Shown piece by piece: positions 28,212 through 38,727 of a DNA stretch of 64,000 nt. The first letter of the stretch is position 1. Each line of letters starts with the position of its first letter. Position numbers and translations under genes: made by a program. The notes under the pieces were generated by a model, which was not told where the DNA came from, did not search any database, and saw only the letters and a list, made by a program, of their open reading frames with translations. This DNA is from Paracoccaceae bacterium (GTDB taxonomy: Bacteria > Pseudomonadota > Alphaproteobacteria > Rhodobacterales > Rhodobacteraceae). Location of the stretch: NCBI GenBank assembly GCA_902543185.1, contig CACBXB010000002.1:120116-184115 (forward strand), in the 5' to 3' direction.

Positions 28212-31141
28212 GGGTTTCGGGTAAAGGCCTTATAAACCGTAAGAATACGGTGAACTTTAAGTTTGATGGAGCTAATTACACTGGTTATGAGGGTGACAGC
28301 GTTGCTTCAGCACTTTTAGCTTCAGGTAAAAAACTATTTGGTCGGTCATTTAAATATCATAGGCCGAGGGGAGTGCTAACTGCTGGGAGTGAAGAGCCAA
28401 ATGCTCTTATCACAGTAGGTGAAGGTTCATTTCAAGATCCAAATGTAAGAGCGACAACCCAAGAAATTTTTGAAGGTTTGGTCACAAAAAGCCAAAATAA
28501 CTGGCCAAATTTGAGTTATGATATTCTTTCTATCAACGATCTTTTTTTTCATTTTTTGGGGGCCGGATTTTATTACAAAACCTTTATGTGGCCAAAAAGT
28601 TTTTGGGAAAAAATCTATGAACCATTTATCAGGCGCGCAGCAGGACTGGGCTCTTTAAGTGGACTACATAATTCAGATTCTTACGAAAAAGCCTACGCAT
28701 TTTGTGACTTGCTAGTCATAGGTGGAGGGCCTTCGGGATTACTGGCAGCAAAGTTGGCTGCTGAGGCCGGCCTCGATGTAATCATAGCAGAACAAGAACC
28801 TATTTTTGGTGGACGCTTAAATAGTGAAACAGAACAGGTCGATGGTATGCCTGGTAGTACATGGGCAGCCAAAACCACAGAAAGCCTGAAGTTTATGGAT
28901 AACGTACGCCTGTTTTCACGAACGACTGTTACAGGTGTCTATGACCAGGGAACTTTTGCGGCTGTCGAGCGTGTGGGACATCACTTATCCAAAAGAGGAG
29001 GGGACCTGCCACTTGAATGCTTTTGGCGAATTGTCGCCAAGAATAGTGTGTTAGCAGCTGGAGCAATTGAAAGGACAATTGCTTTTCCGAATAATGATCG
29101 GCCGGGAATTATGACTGCCAGTGCAGTACGCACCTATCTTAACCGCTATGGGGTTTCTACAGGTAAATCTGTAGCAATTTTCTGTAATAATAATGCTGCT
29201 CATAAAACGGCGAGTGATTTGCTGGAAAGCGGAGTAAATGTTGCTGCAATAGTTGACAGTCGTGAAGATAGTGAAACGGCTTTGAATGTCCCATTTTATA
29301 ACGGAGCTGAGGTTTCAAATACATTTGGGCGCCAGGGTCTTAAATCAATAAACATTAAAAAGAATAATGTGGAAACAAAAATAGAAGTTGATTGTTTGGC
29401 TGTTTCTGGAGGCTGGAACCCGACAGTGCATTTAACCTGTCACATGAATGGTCGGCCAACTTGGAATGATGAAATTTTAAGTTTTATTCCAGAAATTGGC
29501 GCAATTCCAAATATGGCTATTGTAGGGTCAGCCAACGGTCACATGGACACTGGGAAGTGCTTTGAGTCGGCGCAAAAAGAGATTAATGCCTTACTTAAAA
29601 CTTTTGGAAAATCATCAAAAACAAAGAAAATGCCAAAGGTAGAGTCAACAAAATTTGAAATTTCTCCAAAGTGGGCTGTGGAAGGAAAAGGACGAGCATG
29701 GCTTGATTATCAAAATGACGTTACTGTCAAAGATGTTCGTCAATCCGTTCAGGAAAACTTTAAATCAGTTGAGCATATGAAACGCTATACGACACAAGGT
29801 ATGGCTATTGACCAAGGTAAAAACTCAAATGTGGCTGCATTGGCAATATTGGCAGACGCAACGGGTAGAGGAATTCCTGAAACAGGAACAACTACTTTTC
29901 GCCCCCCTTTTGTTCCAGTTTCAATTGCTTCAATGGGCAAAAATGCGCAAGGCTCAGGGTTTGCTCCTCAGCGTTTTACTACTTCCCACGCGGCATCAGT
30001 TGACCGTGGGTCCCCTATGATTGAGGCAGGGCTTTGGTATCGGCCAAGTTATTTTCCACAAGTTGGTGAAACGAATTGGCGTCAGTCATGTGACCGAGAA
30101 ATCGAAATGGTTCGTACGAGTGTAGGCGTCTGCGATGTTTCAACGCTGGGGAAAATAGATATTCAGGGTCCTGATGCGCATAGGCTGTTAGACTTTGTTT
30201 ATACAAATATGTTTAGCACGCTCAAAGTTGGAAAGGTTCGATATGGTTTAATGCTTCGCGAAGATGGACATGTGATGGATGATGGAACAACAGCACGTTT
30301 GGCTGAGAACCACTATGTGATGACCACCACTACCGCTGCAGCGGGGCAGGTAATGCGACATTTAGATTTTGTTCACCAATGTCTGCATCCTGAATGGGAT
30401 TTAAGTTTTATTTCAGTTACTGAGCAGTGGGCCCAATTCTCAATAGCTGGACCAAAATCACAAGAATTGATTAATGCTGTATTGGATAAGCCGATCTCTT
30501 CAGAAACTTTTCCTTTCATGTCTTGTGCGTCTGTTGGTATTTTGGGAGAAACAGGTCGCTTATTTAGGATCTCTTTTAGTGGAGAGCATGGCTATGAGAT
30601 TGCAGTGCCGGCCAGATTTGGCGAAAGTCTTTTTCGTTTATTAGTCTCACGTGCAGAGGAAATAGGTGGTGGGCCATATGGTATGGAAGCGCTCAATGTT
30701 CTTCGAATAGAAAAAGGCTTTATAACGCATGCTGAAATTCATGGAAGGATAACCGCTTTTGATTTAGGTATGCAACGTATGGTCTCCGAAAAAAAGGACT
30801 GTATTGGAAAGACTTCGGCTTCTCGCCCAGGTTTGCTTGACAGTGAAAGAGAGCAACTTGTTGCACTTAAACCCGTTGGCTCGGTTAAACAAATAACTGC
30901 AGGTGCTCATCTTTTTGATCTTAATGATGAACCTATACGGGAAAACGATAGAGGCTATGTAACGTCAGTTGGTTTCTCTCCAACTTTTGGACATTTCATA
31001 GGTTTAGGTTTTTTTAAGGGTGGCCAAGCTAGATTAGGTGAGCAAATAAAAATGGTGGATCACCTCAGAGGTGTTGAGACTGAGTGTGAGATTATAAATA
31101 CTGTCTCCTTTGATCCAAAAGGAGACAGGCTTCGTGATTAA
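28208..31141 (+). CDS. soxA: Sarcosine oxidase subunit alpha
   Basis: The 977-residue large subunit has an N-terminal 2Fe-2S-like domain without cluster cysteines (G-Y-E-G-D-S-V-A-S-A-L-L), an NAD-binding region with V-I-G-G-G-P-S-G-L-L-A-A near 170, and a C-terminal glycine-cleavage T-protein-like domain from about residue 600 that binds THF. It carries methylene from sarcosine to THF, giving 5,10-methylene-THF. It overlaps the delta gene by four bases and the gamma gene by eight. Confidence 0.96.
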   Translation: MRVSGKGLINRKNTVNFKFDGANYTGYEGDSVASALLASGKKLFGRSFKYHRPRGVLTAGSEEPNALITVGEGSFQDPNVRATTQEIFEGLVTKSQNNWPNLSYDILSINDLFFHFLGAGFYYKTFMWPKSFWEKIYEPFIRRAAGLGSLSGLHNSDSYEKAYAFCDLLVIGGGPSGLLAAKLAAEAGLDVIIAEQEPIFGGRLNSETEQVDGMPGSTWAAKTTESLKFMDNVRLFSRTTVTGVYDQGTFAAVERVGHHLSKRGGDLPLECFWRIVAKNSVLAAGAIERTIAFPNNDRPGIMTASAVRTYLNRYGVSTGKSVAIFCNNNAAHKTASDLLESGVNVAAIVDSREDSETALNVPFYNGAEVSNTFGRQGLKSINIKKNNVETKIEVDCLAVSGGWNPTVHLTCHMNGRPTWNDEILSFIPEIGAIPNMAIVGSANGHMDTGKCFESAQKEINALLKTFGKSSKTKKMPKVESTKFEISPKWAVEGKGRAWLDYQNDVTVKDVRQSVQENFKSVEHMKRYTTQGMAIDQGKNSNVAALAILADATGRGIPETGTTTFRPPFVPVSIASMGKNAQGSGFAPQRFTTSHAASVDRGSPMIEAGLWYRPSYFPQVGETNWRQSCDREIEMVRTSVGVCDVSTLGKIDIQGPDAHRLLDFVYTNMFSTLKVGKVRYGLMLREDGHVMDDGTTARLAENHYVMTTTTAAAGQVMRHLDFVHQCLHPEWDLSFISVTEQWAQFSIAGPKSQELINAVLDKPISSETFPFMSCASVGILGETGRLFRISFSGEHGYEIAVPARFGESLFRLLVSRAEEIGGGPYGMEALNVLRIEKGFITHAEIHGRITAFDLGMQRMVSEKKDCIGKTSASRPGLLDSEREQLVALKPVGSVKQITAGAHLFDLNDEPIRENDRGYVTSVGFSPTFGHFIGLGFFKGGQARLGEQIKMVDHLRGVETECEIINTVSFDPKGDRLRD

Positions 31142-31676
31142 GTTATTACCCAAAACAGCTGCTGCTGGGCTGACACCTATAAAAATTTCAAATACTACAA
31201 TAATAGAAATTGATACGCTAACACTTACCTCAATTTCTGCGAATAAAGGAAAGTCTGAAAAGGTATCTGAACAGTTAAAAAAATCGCATGGAATGTCTCT
31301 TCCCCAAAGCGGACGTGCAAGTGGTCGAGAAGGCGCAAGAGCCTTGTGGTTTGGACAGCACTCCCTTTTAGTAGGTCCAAAATGTGATGAGAAATTAAAT
31401 AAGTTTGCGGTTTTAACAGATCAAAGTGATGCTTGGGTTATTTTGCGTATGAGTGGTGATTTAATAGAAGATGTTATCATGCGGTTAAGTCCTGTTGATG
31501 TCAGATTGAAAACATTTAAGGTTGGTGGTGTTGTTCGCACTGGTCTTCTTCATGTTAATGTTACACTGCATCGGATAGGAGCAAACACAATTGATATATA
31601 TGGTTTTCGTTCAATGGCAAAAACACTTTGTCATGAATTGAACCAAGCACTTTCCTCAGTGGCTGCTCGCGATTAA
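31134..31676 (+). CDS. soxG: Sarcosine oxidase subunit gamma
   Basis: The 180-residue fourth subunit is related to the GcvT fold. Family signs are G-R-E-G-A-R-A-L-W-F-G-Q-H-S-L-L and D-Q-S-D-A-W-V-I-L-R-M-S-G. The start is a GTG at 31134 because GGAG at 31121-31124 is nine bases upstream; a TTG at 31110 is too far upstream of any such site. It overlaps the alpha stop by eight bases, so the operon is translationally coupled throughout. No regulator gene for the operon is visible nearby. Confidence 0.9.
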   Translation: MIKLLPKTAAAGLTPIKISNTTIIEIDTLTLTSISANKGKSEKVSEQLKKSHGMSLPQSGRASGREGARALWFGQHSLLVGPKCDEKLNKFAVLTDQSDAWVILRMSGDLIEDVIMRLSPVDVRLKTFKVGGVVRTGLLHVNVTLHRIGANTIDIYGFRSMAKTLCHELNQALSSVAARD

Positions 31677-31744
31677 GAAATATTAAGTTAGTCAAAAGTC
31701 AATATAGACTGGACTCTAAATAAATCTGAACCGATATTTAGATT

Positions 31745-33694
31745 ATGAGTTTGCCACCTGGTTTCCTTGAAGAGTTGCGTGCACGAGTAAGTGTAACCCA
31801 AGTTATTGGTCGCAAAGTGTCATGGGATTTGAAAAAATCAAACCAGAGTAAAGGCGATATGTGGGCTCCTTGTCCTTTCCATCAGGAAAAAACTGCGTCA
31901 TTTCATGTAGATGATCAAAAAGGATTTTACTATTGCTTTGGATGCCATGCAAAAGGGGATGCTATCTCTTTTGTAAAGGAAACTGAAAATGTAAATTTTA
32001 TCGAGGCTGTTGAAATACTGGCTAAAGAGGCTGGTCTTCAAATGCCCGAGCAAGATCCACAAGCAAAAGAAAAGTCTAGCTATAGAGATGAGCTTTTTAA
32101 AATTATGGACTTAGCGGTGAAATTTTATCAGCGTTCACTAAGTTCTGCAAAAGGTGCAAGAGCTCGTGAGTACATCAATAGTAGAAAATTAACTTCGGAA
32201 ATTATAGACGAATTTGAACTTGGATTTGCACCTAATAGTAGGACTGAACTGTTTGATTATCTCTTGGATAAAAACATTCCAGAGCAGCAGATAATTGAAA
32301 CTGGAATGTGTCTACGTCCTGATGATGGTGGAGCGGTGTATGATCGGTTTAGAGATCGGATAATGTATCCAATTCGAGATTCTCGAGGACGTTGTATAGC
32401 CTTTGGCGGTCGAGCAATGTCACAAAATGCTAATGCTAAATATCTTAATTCCCCGGAAACTAAATTATTTGATAAAGGTAGAAGTCTTTATAATTTCAGC
32501 GCTGCTAGATCTGCCCAGAGGACACAACCATCATTGATTGTTGCTGAAGGTTACATGGATGTCATAGCGCTTTCCCAGGCGAGTTTTAAAGCTTCGGTTG
32601 CTCCATTGGGAACAGCTATAACAAAAGACCAGCTAGCTTTGATATGGCGAATAAGTCCTAGTCCAGTGGTCGCGCTTGATGGAGACAGAGCAGGTGTCAA
32701 TGCTGCTTACAGACTTATAGATCTTGCGCTTCCGTTAATTGAGACTGGGAAAACGATAAAATTTGCACTGATGCCGGAAGGATATGATCCCGACGATCTA
32801 ATAAAAGAGCGGGGTAAGGATGCCATGCAGAATTTAGTTGATGAGGCAATTTCGTTAGCTGATCTTCTTTGGAGAAGGGAAACAGAAGGGCTCTCATTTG
32901 ATAACCCAGAAGCCAGAGCAGCTCTTGATAAAAAATTAGATCAAGCATTATCAAATATTAGAGATAGACAGCTCAAATATCATTATCAGCAGCACTTTAA
33001 AGATTTAAAATGGACCGCATTTATAAAAAAGTCTGGGAAAAATTTTTCTGATTCACAAAATAACGCTAATGCAGGCAAAGCCGTAAAAGGTTCGTTTATT
33101 GCAAATTCAGATAAGAAAAATTTTATTTCTTTAAAAGAGACAGTTATCCTTGCCATTCTGGTGAAATATCCAATTTTAATTGAACCTAATAAAGAAAAAT
33201 TAACAACAATGGAATGGAACTCCAAGGAGCACATTTTGCTTTTAGGTGAAATTTTGAACATGGGACACTTAGAATACCAAGACCTCATGGAAAATCTACA
33301 AAATAAATTTGGTGATAAAGCTATTGGAAAACTATTTAAACAAAACCATGTAAATATTATACCTTGTCTTGGTACGAAGCATGATCCGCAACAAGCTGAG
33401 TCAATTTTATCTGATGAGATAAGCAAATTAGAAATCCAGCGAGGCTTGGATGCGGAACTAGAGGAAGTTATTAATTCTTCTGATAAGGAGCTAGATGAGA
33501 CAGCATTTTGGCGACTTGGTCAGGCGACAAAAGTAAGACAAAGTGCTAATAATTCTGAAATGGGTGATCTTGCGAATTTTGAAACGGCTCCTAATGGAGT
33601 AAAATTAGATAGAGAAGAAAAAAGTCAGTTTGACGCACTTTTGGAAGAAATTTCCCAAGATACCTTTAATAAACCTAAAAATCGTGAAAATTAA
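31745..33694 (+). CDS. dnaG: DNA primase
   Basis: The 649-residue primase makes RNA primers for replication. The zinc-binding domain has Cys43, His46, Cys64 and Cys67 (C-P-F-H and C-F-G-C). The TOPRIM core follows with [11 protein letters not shown] and A-L-D-G-D-R-A-G. The C-terminal helicase-binding region is poorly conserved, as usual. dnaG-rpoD adjacency is the macromolecular synthesis arrangement, here without rpsU. The upstream 68-base gap follows soxG. Confidence 0.96.
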   Translation: MSLPPGFLEELRARVSVTQVIGRKVSWDLKKSNQSKGDMWAPCPFHQEKTASFHVDDQKGFYYCFGCHAKGDAISFVKETENVNFIEAVEILAKEAGLQMPEQDPQAKEKSSYRDELFKIMDLAVKFYQRSLSSAKGARAREYINSRKLTSEIIDEFELGFAPNSRTELFDYLLDKNIPEQQIIETGMCLRPDDGGAVYDRFRDRIMYPIRDSRGRCIAFGGRAMSQNANAKYLNSPETKLFDKGRSLYNFSAARSAQRTQPSLIVAEGYMDVIALSQASFKASVAPLGTAITKDQLALIWRISPSPVVALDGDRAGVNAAYRLIDLALPLIETGKTIKFALMPEGYDPDDLIKERGKDAMQNLVDEAISLADLLWRRETEGLSFDNPEARAALDKKLDQALSNIRDRQLKYHYQQHFKDLKWTAFIKKSGKNFSDSQNNANAGKAVKGSFIANSDKKNFISLKETVILAILVKYPILIEPNKEKLTTMEWNSKEHILLLGEILNMGHLEYQDLMENLQNKFGDKAIGKLFKQNHVNIIPCLGTKHDPQQAESILSDEISKLEIQRGLDAELEEVINSSDKELDETAFWRLGQATKVRQSANNSEMGDLANFETAPNGVKLDREEKSQFDALLEEISQDTFNKPKNREN

Positions 33695-33786
33695 ACGTAA
33701 TTATTAAGTTATATGGGTGTGCGAATCAAAAGTTCACGCTATTGATTCGAAAATACGAATCACCCGATATGCCTCAGGAGCTAATT

Positions 33787-35766
33787 ATGGCTGCAAAAGA
33801 TACTGAAGATCGAAAAACTGATGAACAAGACGCTGACTTGTCTTTAGACATGAGCCAGGCAGCGGTTAAGAAGATGATTGCTGAGGCAAGAGAGCGTGGT
33901 TACATAACTTACGATCAGCTGAATAATGTTTTACCCCCAGATCAGGTTTCTTCGGAGCAGATTGAAGATGTTATGTCAATGTTGTCTGAAATGGGTATTA
34001 ACATTATCGAAGATGAAGATGTTGAGGAAGAAGAAGGCCGCATTACAGATTTGGTTGCAGTCAACCAATCTAAAGATGTCGCAGTTTCTGGTGGAGACAC
34101 AGAAAAATTAGACCGAACGGATGATCCGGTTCGTATGTACCTTCGTGAAATGGGTTCTGTTGAATTGCTCAGCAGAGAAGGTGAAATTGCAATTGCAAAG
34201 CGGATAGAGGCTGGCCGAAACACAATGATATTGGGTTTATGTGAAAGTCCATTGACATTTCAGGCCATTACCATTTGGCGTGATGAACTTTTAAACGAGG
34301 ACATTTTGCTTAGAGATGTCATCGATCTTGAGGCGACATTTGGTAATCAATTGGGTGAAGAGGTTGATGAGCAAAAGGTCATAAAAACCTCTAATGTTAA
34401 TGGTGCTCCTGTAAAACAAACTGGAGAAGAGTTAGACGCTGACGGTAATCCAATTATCAGTGACGACGATGATGATGACGATGACGATCAATCAAATATG
34501 TCGCTGGCAGCAATGGAAGCAGAATTAAAACCACGTGTTTTGGAAATTTTGGATCGCATAGCGTCAGATTATTTACAATTATCGGCAATGCAGGACGACA
34601 GAATTTCTGCAACATTAAACGATGGAAGTGATTTTTCTGAGTCGCAAGAAAAACACTATCAATCTTTACGATCAGAAATTGTTGAATTGGTTAATGAGCT
34701 GCATCTTCACAATAATAGAATTGAAGCGCTAATAGACCAGTTATACGGTATCAATAGAAGAATAATGCAGATTGATGGATCGATTGTTAAATTAGCCGAC
34801 CAAGCGCGCATCAACCGCAGAGATTTCATCGAAGAGTATCGCGGATATGAATTGGATCCTAATTGGCTTGACCGTATGGCTGAAAAAACTGGCCGCGGCT
34901 GGCAAATGTTCATAGAGAAATCACGAGAAAAGGCCGAAGACTTAAGATCTGATATGGCGCAAGTTGGACAATATGTTGGTCTAGACATCTCTGAATTCAG
35001 AAGAATTGTTTCCCAAGTGCAGAAGGGTGAAAAAGAGGCTCGCCAGGCAAAAAAGGAGATGGTTGAGGCCAATTTGAGATTAGTGATTTCAATAGCTAAA
35101 AAATATACTAATCGTGGATTGCAGTTTCTGGATTTGATCCAAGAGGGTAATATCGGCCTTATGAAAGCGGTTGATAAATTTGAATATCGCCGTGGTTATA
35201 AATTTTCGACTTACGCGACCTGGTGGATACGTCAGGCCATAACGCGTTCTATAGCAGATCAAGCCAGGACTATAAGAATACCTGTTCATATGATTGAAAC
35301 CATAAATAAGTTGGTTCGCACTGGTAGACAGATGCTTCATGAAATTGGAAGAGAGCCTACTCCTGAAGAGTTGGCTGCTAAACTTCAAATGCCTCTCGAA
35401 AAGGTTCGTAAGGTTATGAAGATAGCCAAGGAGCCGATTTCTTTGGAGACTCCAATCGGTGATGAAGAAGATTCACAACTGGGTGATTTTATTGAAGACA
35501 AAAATGCTGTGCTTCCATTAGACAGTGCGATCCAGGAAAATCTCAAAGAAACAACTACTCGTGTTCTCTCTTCTCTGACACCTAGAGAAGAGCGAGTTTT
35601 GAGAATGCGATTTGGTATTGGGATGAATACCGATCACACTCTGGAAGAAGTGGGACAACAGTTTAGCGTTACTCGAGAAAGAATTAGGCAAATTGAAGCT
35701 AAGGCCTTAAGGAAGTTGAAACATCCCAGCAGGAGTAGGAAACTACGCAGTTTTCTTGATCAATAA
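33787..35766 (+). CDS. rpoD: RNA polymerase primary sigma factor RpoD
   Basis: This 659-residue sigma-70 factor has region 1.1 at the N-terminus, a long non-conserved region, and then regions 2.3-2.4 ([17 protein letters not shown]) and 4.2 ([20 protein letters not shown]). The ATG at 33787 is chosen because AGGAG lies just upstream; the frame is open back to 33742 without a ribosome site. A run of nine aspartates encoded by GAY codons at 34462-34488 lies in the non-conserved region. Confidence 0.96.
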   Translation: MAAKDTEDRKTDEQDADLSLDMSQAAVKKMIAEARERGYITYDQLNNVLPPDQVSSEQIEDVMSMLSEMGINIIEDEDVEEEEGRITDLVAVNQSKDVAVSGGDTEKLDRTDDPVRMYLREMGSVELLSREGEIAIAKRIEAGRNTMILGLCESPLTFQAITIWRDELLNEDILLRDVIDLEATFGNQLGEEVDEQKVIKTSNVNGAPVKQTGEELDADGNPIISDDDDDDDDDQSNMSLAAMEAELKPRVLEILDRIASDYLQLSAMQDDRISATLNDGSDFSESQEKHYQSLRSEIVELVNELHLHNNRIEALIDQLYGINRRIMQIDGSIVKLADQARINRRDFIEEYRGYELDPNWLDRMAEKTGRGWQMFIEKSREKAEDLRSDMAQVGQYVGLDISEFRRIVSQVQKGEKEARQAKKEMVEANLRLVISIAKKYTNRGLQFLDLIQEGNIGLMKAVDKFEYRRGYKFSTYATWWIRQAITRSIADQARTIRIPVHMIETINKLVRTGRQMLHEIGREPTPEELAAKLQMPLEKVRKVMKIAKEPISLETPIGDEEDSQLGDFIEDKNAVLPLDSAIQENLKETTTRVLSSLTPREERVLRMRFGIGMNTDHTLEEVGQQFSVTRERIRQIEAKALRKLKHPSRSRKLRSFLDQ

Positions 35767-35812
35767 GAATATTATTGGCAGCCTAAAAATTGCTCTTTGA
35801 GTTTTATTGAAC

Positions 35813-36226
35813 ATGCAAATTAAAAATTTTATTGTGTCAACAAATGGCCCTGGTCTCTATGAATTAACAAGCCAAATAGCGCGATGGGTTAAGGGTGATG
35901 GTCTTTTGACCCTTTTGGTTAAGCACACTTCAGCTAGTCTTTTAATTCAGGAAAATGCTGATCCCGAGGTAAGATTCGATTTCATCCAATTTCTTGAGAG
36001 ATTAGTACCTCCCAGCTCATCGCCAGAAATGTCTTATTTAACTCATACTTATGAAGGGTCTGACGATATGCCTGCTCATATCAAATCTGGGTTGCTGCCC
36101 ACAACATTATCTATCCCAATAGAAAATGGCAAAATGACGCTTGGTACTTGGCAGGGGATTTACCTTGTTGAGCACCGCTTAAGTTCACGCAGGAGAGAAA
36201 TTATGGCATGCCTTCTACTGGCTTAA
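35813..36226 (+). CDS. YjbQ-family protein (UPF0047)
   Basis: The 137-residue protein has the YjbQ/UPF0047 motifs H-T-S-A-S-L-L-I-Q-E-N-A-D-P and H-T-Y-E-G-S-D-D-M-P-A-H-I-K, with the C-terminal G-T-W-Q-G-I-Y-L-x-E-H-R. Members have weak thiamine-phosphate synthase activity, but their main role is unknown. The start is probably the ATG at 35813; a TTG two codons upstream is also possible. It lies 46 bases after rpoD and 118 bases before nrdR. Confidence 0.88.
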   Translation: MQIKNFIVSTNGPGLYELTSQIARWVKGDGLLTLLVKHTSASLLIQENADPEVRFDFIQFLERLVPPSSSPEMSYLTHTYEGSDDMPAHIKSGLLPTTLSIPIENGKMTLGTWQGIYLVEHRLSSRRREIMACLLLA

Positions 36227-36258
36227 TGTACTTTATATAGGCACGAAAAAATTATATT

Positions 36259-36298
36259 ACACAATTTATTGTTTATTTTTTATTCTAACTGTGGATAA
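36259..36298. promoter_or_regulatory. Candidate NrdR box and DnaA box upstream of nrdR
   Basis: Positions 36259-36274 read ACACAATTTATTGTTT, an inverted repeat differing at about two positions from the usual NrdR box pattern. Sixteen bases further, 36290-36298 reads TGTGGATAA, the exact reverse complement of the DnaA box TTATCCACA. Both lie in the nrdR upstream region. NrdR boxes normally occur in pairs, and I see no clear second box, so regulation is inferred. Confidence 0.4.
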
Positions 36299-36344
36299 GT
36301 GTGCGCAAGATCCATGCTGAGAGATTACAACAAGAGGTGTAGTG

Positions 36345-36815
36345 ATGCGTTGTCCGTTTTGTGGTAATATTGACACGCAGGTAAAAGACTCAAGACCTGC
36401 AGAAGATCATGTCTCTATAAGACGGCGCAGATTTTGTGTTGCTTGCGGCGGTCGGTTCACAACATACGAGCGAGTTCAACTAAGAGACTTGGTAGTCATA
36501 AAATCAAGTGGAAGACGCGAAGATTTTGACAGAGATAAGCTGGAGAGATCTATTCGTATAGCGCTGCAAAAAAGACCTGTTGAACACGAAAGAATGGAGC
36601 AGATGATTTCTGGCATAGTGCGTCGCCTTGAAAGTTTAGGGGAAACGGACATTAACTCAAATAAAATTGGTGAAATCGTTATGGAAGCTTTGGCACGAAT
36701 TGACACAGTAGCTTATGTCCGATTTGCCAGTGTTTACAAAAATTTTCAGGCAGCTGACGATTTTGATAAGTTCGTATCCGAACTGAGGCCACCCGATACA
36801 GAAGACAAAGCCTAG
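36345..36815 (+). CDS. nrdR: Transcriptional repressor NrdR
   Basis: This 156-residue regulator of ribonucleotide reductase genes has an N-terminal zinc ribbon with Cys3, Cys6, Cys31 and Cys34 and an ATP-cone domain with [19 protein letters not shown] or dATP binding in the cone controls DNA binding to NrdR boxes. AGAGG is upstream; the GTG at 36342 is an alternative start. It is followed by ribD after five bases, the standard nrdR-ribD order. Confidence 0.95.
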   Translation: MRCPFCGNIDTQVKDSRPAEDHVSIRRRRFCVACGGRFTTYERVQLRDLVVIKSSGRREDFDRDKLERSIRIALQKRPVEHERMEQMISGIVRRLESLGETDINSNKIGEIVMEALARIDTVAYVRFASVYKNFQAADDFDKFVSELRPPDTEDKA

Positions 36816-36820
36816 TTTCA

Positions 36821-37927
36821 GTGTCAGACGAACGCTATATGGCATTAGCGATCTCCCTTGGACGTCGTAATTTAGGTCAAACTTCTCCAAATCCAAGTGT
36901 TGGATGTATACTTGTAAAAAACAATGTAATTGTTGGTAGAGGCTATACTGCTCCAAATGGAAGGCCACATGCTGAGACACAGGCACTAAAGCAAGCTGGT
37001 TTAGCAGCTAAAGGTGCTACTGCTTATTTAACTTTGGAACCATGCTCCCACGAGGGGAAAACTCCCCCATGTGCGCAAGCACTTGTTAAAGCGGGTATTA
37101 AACGAGCCATTATCGCGGCTATTGATCCTGACACGAGAGTAAATGGTAAAGGAATATCTATTCTTGAGGCGGCTGGGATAGAGGTTAAAGTTGGTGTTTT
37201 ATCTGACCAGGCAACTTTGGATCATGCTGGTTTTTTCTATTCTCAGAGTAAGTGTCGGCCTTGGGTTACTTTAAAACTAGCAGCAAGCATCGATGGAAAA
37301 ATTGCTACCACCATAGGAGATAGTAAATGGATAACAGGTACCTCTGCTCGTCATTTTGTTCATAATATGAGGAGGAAACATGATGCGATCATGGTTGGCA
37401 GTGGAACGGTAAATTTCGATGATCCTAGTTTAAATGTTAGAGAATTGGGAACATGTATACAGCCATACAGAATAGTGCTGAGTTCTAATTTAGAAATTCC
37501 AATAAAGAGCAATTTGACTAAAACAATTCAAGAACAGCCTGTTTGGATATTTCATTCAAAAGAAGCATCTGAGAAGCGTAAAAGTGAATGGTTAGAGTTA
37601 GGTGCTAAGTTGTTCGAATGCCAAGTTGATGATTTTGGTATTTCCATAAAAGATATTATGCAAAAATTATCAGAAAAAGGAATAACTAGACTGCTGTGCG
37701 AAGGAGGTTGCACACTTGCAGCCTCGCTTATTCGCTCAGAACTGGTCGATGAAATAGTAACATTTCATGGAGGTTTAACTATTGGTGCTGATGGAATTTC
37801 CAGTATTGGGAATTTGGGGGTTTGTTCGTTGAATGAGGCAAAACGTTGGCGACTAGATCGCACATTATCCTTTGGTGCTGAAGTTTTAAATATTTGGCAT
37901 CCCACCGATAAATATAAAGAAAACTAG
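36821..37927 (+). CDS. ribD: Bifunctional riboflavin deaminase/reductase RibD
   Basis: The 368-residue enzyme performs the second and third steps of riboflavin synthesis. The N-terminal deaminase has H-A-E at residues 50-52 and zinc cysteines Cys75 and Cys84 in P-C-S-H-E-G-K-T-P-P-C. The C-terminal reductase has W-V-T-L-K-L-A-A-S-I-D-G-K-I-A and L-C-E-G-G-C-T-L-A. It starts at GTG 36821 just after nrdR. The frame-disrupted ribE follows after 89 bases. Confidence 0.94.
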   Translation: MSDERYMALAISLGRRNLGQTSPNPSVGCILVKNNVIVGRGYTAPNGRPHAETQALKQAGLAAKGATAYLTLEPCSHEGKTPPCAQALVKAGIKRAIIAAIDPDTRVNGKGISILEAAGIEVKVGVLSDQATLDHAGFFYSQSKCRPWVTLKLAASIDGKIATTIGDSKWITGTSARHFVHNMRRKHDAIMVGSGTVNFDDPSLNVRELGTCIQPYRIVLSSNLEIPIKSNLTKTIQEQPVWIFHSKEASEKRKSEWLELGAKLFECQVDDFGISIKDIMQKLSEKGITRLLCEGGCTLAASLIRSELVDEIVTFHGGLTIGADGISSIGNLGVCSLNEAKRWRLDRTLSFGAEVLNIWHPTDKYKEN

Positions 37928-38016
37928 ACTATTTTTTCACTGATACACTTTTGCTGGAAACCTTTATAGGTTACCTTAGTTAGAGATTTTAAACAATGTT
38001 TGGAGCTTAACCTCAA

Positions 38017-38611
38017 ATGTTTACAGGAATAATTACAGATGTGGGTGAGATTTTAGAGCTAGAAAAGAGAGGTGACCTTCGTGCCCGGATAAAAACAAAT
38101 TATGACACAAACGGAATTGCGTTTGGTGCGTCTATAGCTTGTGATGGAATTTGCCTTACAGTGGTAGATTTTGGGGACAACTGGTTTGACGTTGAGATCA
38201 GTGCGGAGACTGTCTCTAAAACTGTTATAGGATCTGGCTTATGGAGAATTAAGCATCAGGTGAATTTAGAGCGTTCATTAAAAGTTGGCGATGAACTTGG
38301 GGGGGCATATTGTTTCTGGTCATGTAGACGGAATTGCAAAAGTTTCATCTATCAAAGACGAAGGCGATAGTACAAGATTTAAATTTGAAGTACCTGAAGA
38401 GTTAGCCCGTTTTATTGCCCCAAAAGGTTCTGTAGCTCTAAATGGCACTTCTTTGACTATTAATGAGGTAAAAGATAATTCATTTGGAATAAATTTGGTT
38501 CCACATACAAAGAAAGTAACGTCATGGGGTACGACTAAAGTAGGAGATCCTATAAATTTAGAAGTTGATACCTTAGCGAGATACGTCGCACGCTTAGCGG
38601 AATATCAATAG
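38017..38611 (+). pseudogene. ribE: Riboflavin synthase alpha subunit, frame broken at a G run
   Basis: Riboflavin synthase joins two lumazine molecules to give riboflavin. Residues from 38017 read M-F-T-G-I-I-T-D-V-G up to L-K-V-G-D-E-L-G, and then the frame is lost. The rest of the protein, from G-G-H-I-V-S-G-H-V-D-G to the end at 38611, continues one frame later. The break lies in a run of seven G at 38299-38305; six G would restore a single intact chain of about 197 residues. Because riboflavin synthase is normally essential and all other parts look well conserved, a sequence or assembly error is the first explanation; a real mutation or slippage are alternatives. Confidence 0.85.
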
Positions 38612-38658
38612 AATATAATTACTGTGAAGTTGTTCATTCAGCTACTTCAGGCAAAAAA

Positions 38659-38695
38659 GCTGTAAGCGTGGGTTTGCTTAAAGCCTCGCCTTTTT
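38659..38695 (+). terminator. Likely terminator after ribE
   Basis: The arm GCTGTAAGC (38659-38667) pairs with GCTTAAAGC (38676-38684) with one mismatch around an eight-base loop, and TTTTT follows at 38691-38695. It lies 48 bases past the ribE end, before the convergent soxS gene. Confidence 0.45.
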
Positions 38696-38727
38696 ATCTA
38701 AATTTTAATTATCTAAATCTTTTTCAA

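Noticed and set aside
32986..33426. 146-codon minus-strand frame inside dnaG
   Set aside because: Overlaps the dnaG C-terminal region and shows no family signs.
36290..36298. Replication origin suggested by a DnaA box
   Set aside because: Only single boxes are present here and at 50900; no cluster, no dnaA/dnaN or unwinding region.
38285..38611. Separate small gene
   Set aside because: Its product is the C-terminal half of riboflavin synthase, so it belongs to the broken ribE gene, not to an independent gene.
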